A stretch of DNA of 15,186 nt from Brumimicrobium sp040882265. Its GTDB lineage: Bacteria > Bacteroidota > Bacteroidia > Flavobacteriales_D > Crocinitomicaceae. The notes beneath the pieces were generated by a model. It ran no database searches, was not told where the DNA came from, and saw only the letters and a program-made list of their open reading frames with translations. The position numbers and the translations under genes were made by a program. Positions within the stretch are counted from its first letter, which is position 1. Each line of letters starts with the position of its first letter. The DNA is taken from the NCBI GenBank assembly GCA_040882265.1, contig JBBEBO010000169.1, positions 1-15,186 of the forward strand, in the 5' to 3' direction. Of the stretch, positions 14,317 through 15,186 are shown in pieces.

Positions 14317-15078
14317 TCATCCTACATCTCTCACAGCAGCCCCAAAAGCAGCCCCAACTTTCCCAGGTTCGTCCTTCACATCTTCTTCCTCCAGCACCTT
14401 AAGCTTCTTCGCACCACGATAAAACAAATAAAGACTAATTGCCATTACCGTATGCGCAAGATCCAAATGATTAAACCACTTATGAATTCCGATTTCGCTG
14501 GTATAGAAAAATGCGGCTAGTGTTGCAAAAATGACCGTGAGGAAAAAGATTCTACTTCCTTCGTTTCGGGTTTTCCAATACACGTAAAAATGAATCGGTA
14601 AAACCACTAAACCTAAACCATAAGCCGAGTGAATTTGAATAAAGAAAAAGTTCAATGTGCTAAATGCCAATACTGCAAAGATTAACAACTCAACTACGTT
14701 CGCTACCTCGAGAAATTTACCGAGTTTTTTATTTAGTATTGGTTTCGCATGCATAATTGAAGCCCTTTCGATTGCCATTACGGCCAACATACTAATCAAC
14801 CAACCAGGCAACTTCCAAGCGAGACCTACTTGCTCCTGAAACGCATGACCCAGCAATCCTCCCAAAAGTGTTGCAATCGCCATAATTCCAAAATACCACC
14901 GAATGTATTTATGCACCTTGCCTTTTCTACCGAGTTTTGTTAATTGAACAAAAGCATAAACACAAACCGCTGTAATCATCAAATCTGTCAGCGTAACCAT
15001 AGGTTCCGCTATCGTTGTATCAAAAATCTCTATGGAAGGTTGAATGAGGTTTGTTTGCATGAAGAAAGTGTTTTTCAT
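14317..15078 (-). CDS. Seven-helix membrane protein of unknown function (DUF6962-like)
   Basis: A 253-aa integral membrane protein with about seven predicted helices (around 29-46, 61-80, 90-105, 126-148, 153-168, 175-192 and 204-221). A charged C-terminal tail follows (KVLEEEDVKDEPGK...). Polar residues in or near the membrane stand out: Glu25, Asp32, His78 (LLGHAF), Glu104, His150, His163 and the cluster His199, His204, Asp206, His209 (HLDLAH). This recalls, without proving, seven-helix zinc hydrolases of the CREST superfamily. DUF6962 is my family guess from memory. The first ATG (15078) has an upstream ATAA and a plausible A-rich context; the second Met is at residue 7. The gene is convergent with the SDR gene, and its stop lies 3 nt from the repeat array. 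The 108 nt upstream to the window end show no firm promoter. Confidence 0.85.
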   Translation of the reverse strand: MKNTFFMQTNLIQPSIEIFDTTIAEPMVTLTDLMITAVCVYAFVQLTKLGRKGKVHKYIRWYFGIMAIATLLGGLLGHAFQEQVGLAWKLPGWLISMLAVMAIERASIMHAKPILNKKLGKFLEVANVVELLIFAVLAFSTLNFFFIQIHSAYGLGLVVLPIHFYVYWKTRNEGSRIFFLTVIFATLAAFFYTSEIGIHKWFNHLDLAHTVMAISLYLFYRGAKKLKVLEEEDVKDEPGKVGAAFGAAVRDVG

Positions 15079-15186
15079 TTATGGTAAGGTAATAAATGTT
15101 TGGTGGTATTGCAACTTTGAGTGTTGTTAAAGCAGGGCAAACGCATTTAAATTTAGAACTTCTTTTTTCGTTGATTTAGTAAAACC

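Noticed and set aside
13692..14520. Several open frames of 62-123 codons on both strands through the repeat array
   Set aside because: They repeat the same peptide text with the 244-bp period, overlap real genes at both ends, and have no start context or recognisable domain. They are repeats read as protein.
14657..14839. 60-codon plus-strand frame opposite the seven-helix protein gene
   Set aside because: Antisense shadow without ribosome-binding context or homology that I recognise.

Overview
The window looks like the chromosome of a marine or brackish Bacteroidota, most likely a flavobacterium-like member. The evidence is AT-rich DNA, A/T-rich ribosome-binding regions without strong Shine-Dalgarno motifs, several small lipoproteins, and a gene for PorQ, a component of the Bacteroidota-specific type IX secretion system (T9SS). 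The genus cannot be set from the sequence.

Region 1 (1-2463, +) is an accessory-looking, very AT-rich cassette of three predicted lipoproteins. They are a 161-aa protein with a Bacteroidota surface-export-like signal after its lipid Cys and a Cys-x6-Cys pair, a ~400-aa probable beta-propeller lipoprotein, and a small thioredoxin-like lipoprotein with a CPKC motif. A strong intrinsic terminator lies between genes 1 and 2, only 13 nt before the start of gene 2. Genes 2 and 3 overlap by 47 nt at an A8 run. This is the least explained coding part of the window.

Region 2 (2648-5293) holds the ATP-dependent protease gene lon with all catalytic residues. It is followed by a short spacer with a terminator hairpin bracketed by 9-bp direct repeats and a G8 run.

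Region 3 (5294-11041, -) is a complete seven-gene Mrp (Mnh/Sha) Na+(Li+,K+)/H+ antiporter operon, mrpABCDEFG in the canonical order. The genes are tightly packed, with junctions from an 8-nt overlap to a 4-nt gap. It should build one membrane complex for Na+ extrusion and pH homeostasis.

Region 4 (11042-13738, +) carries a YfcE/MJ0936-type metallophosphoesterase, porQ, and a classical short-chain dehydrogenase.

Region 5 (13738-15186) contains a ~576-bp non-coding array of five related units, alternating 110 and 134 bp (a 244-bp higher-order tandem repeat) and rich in 12-13 bp inverted repeats. It fills the whole gap between the convergent dehydrogenase gene (+) and a seven-helix membrane protein gene (-). 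No RNA genes, transposases or CRISPR arrays were seen.
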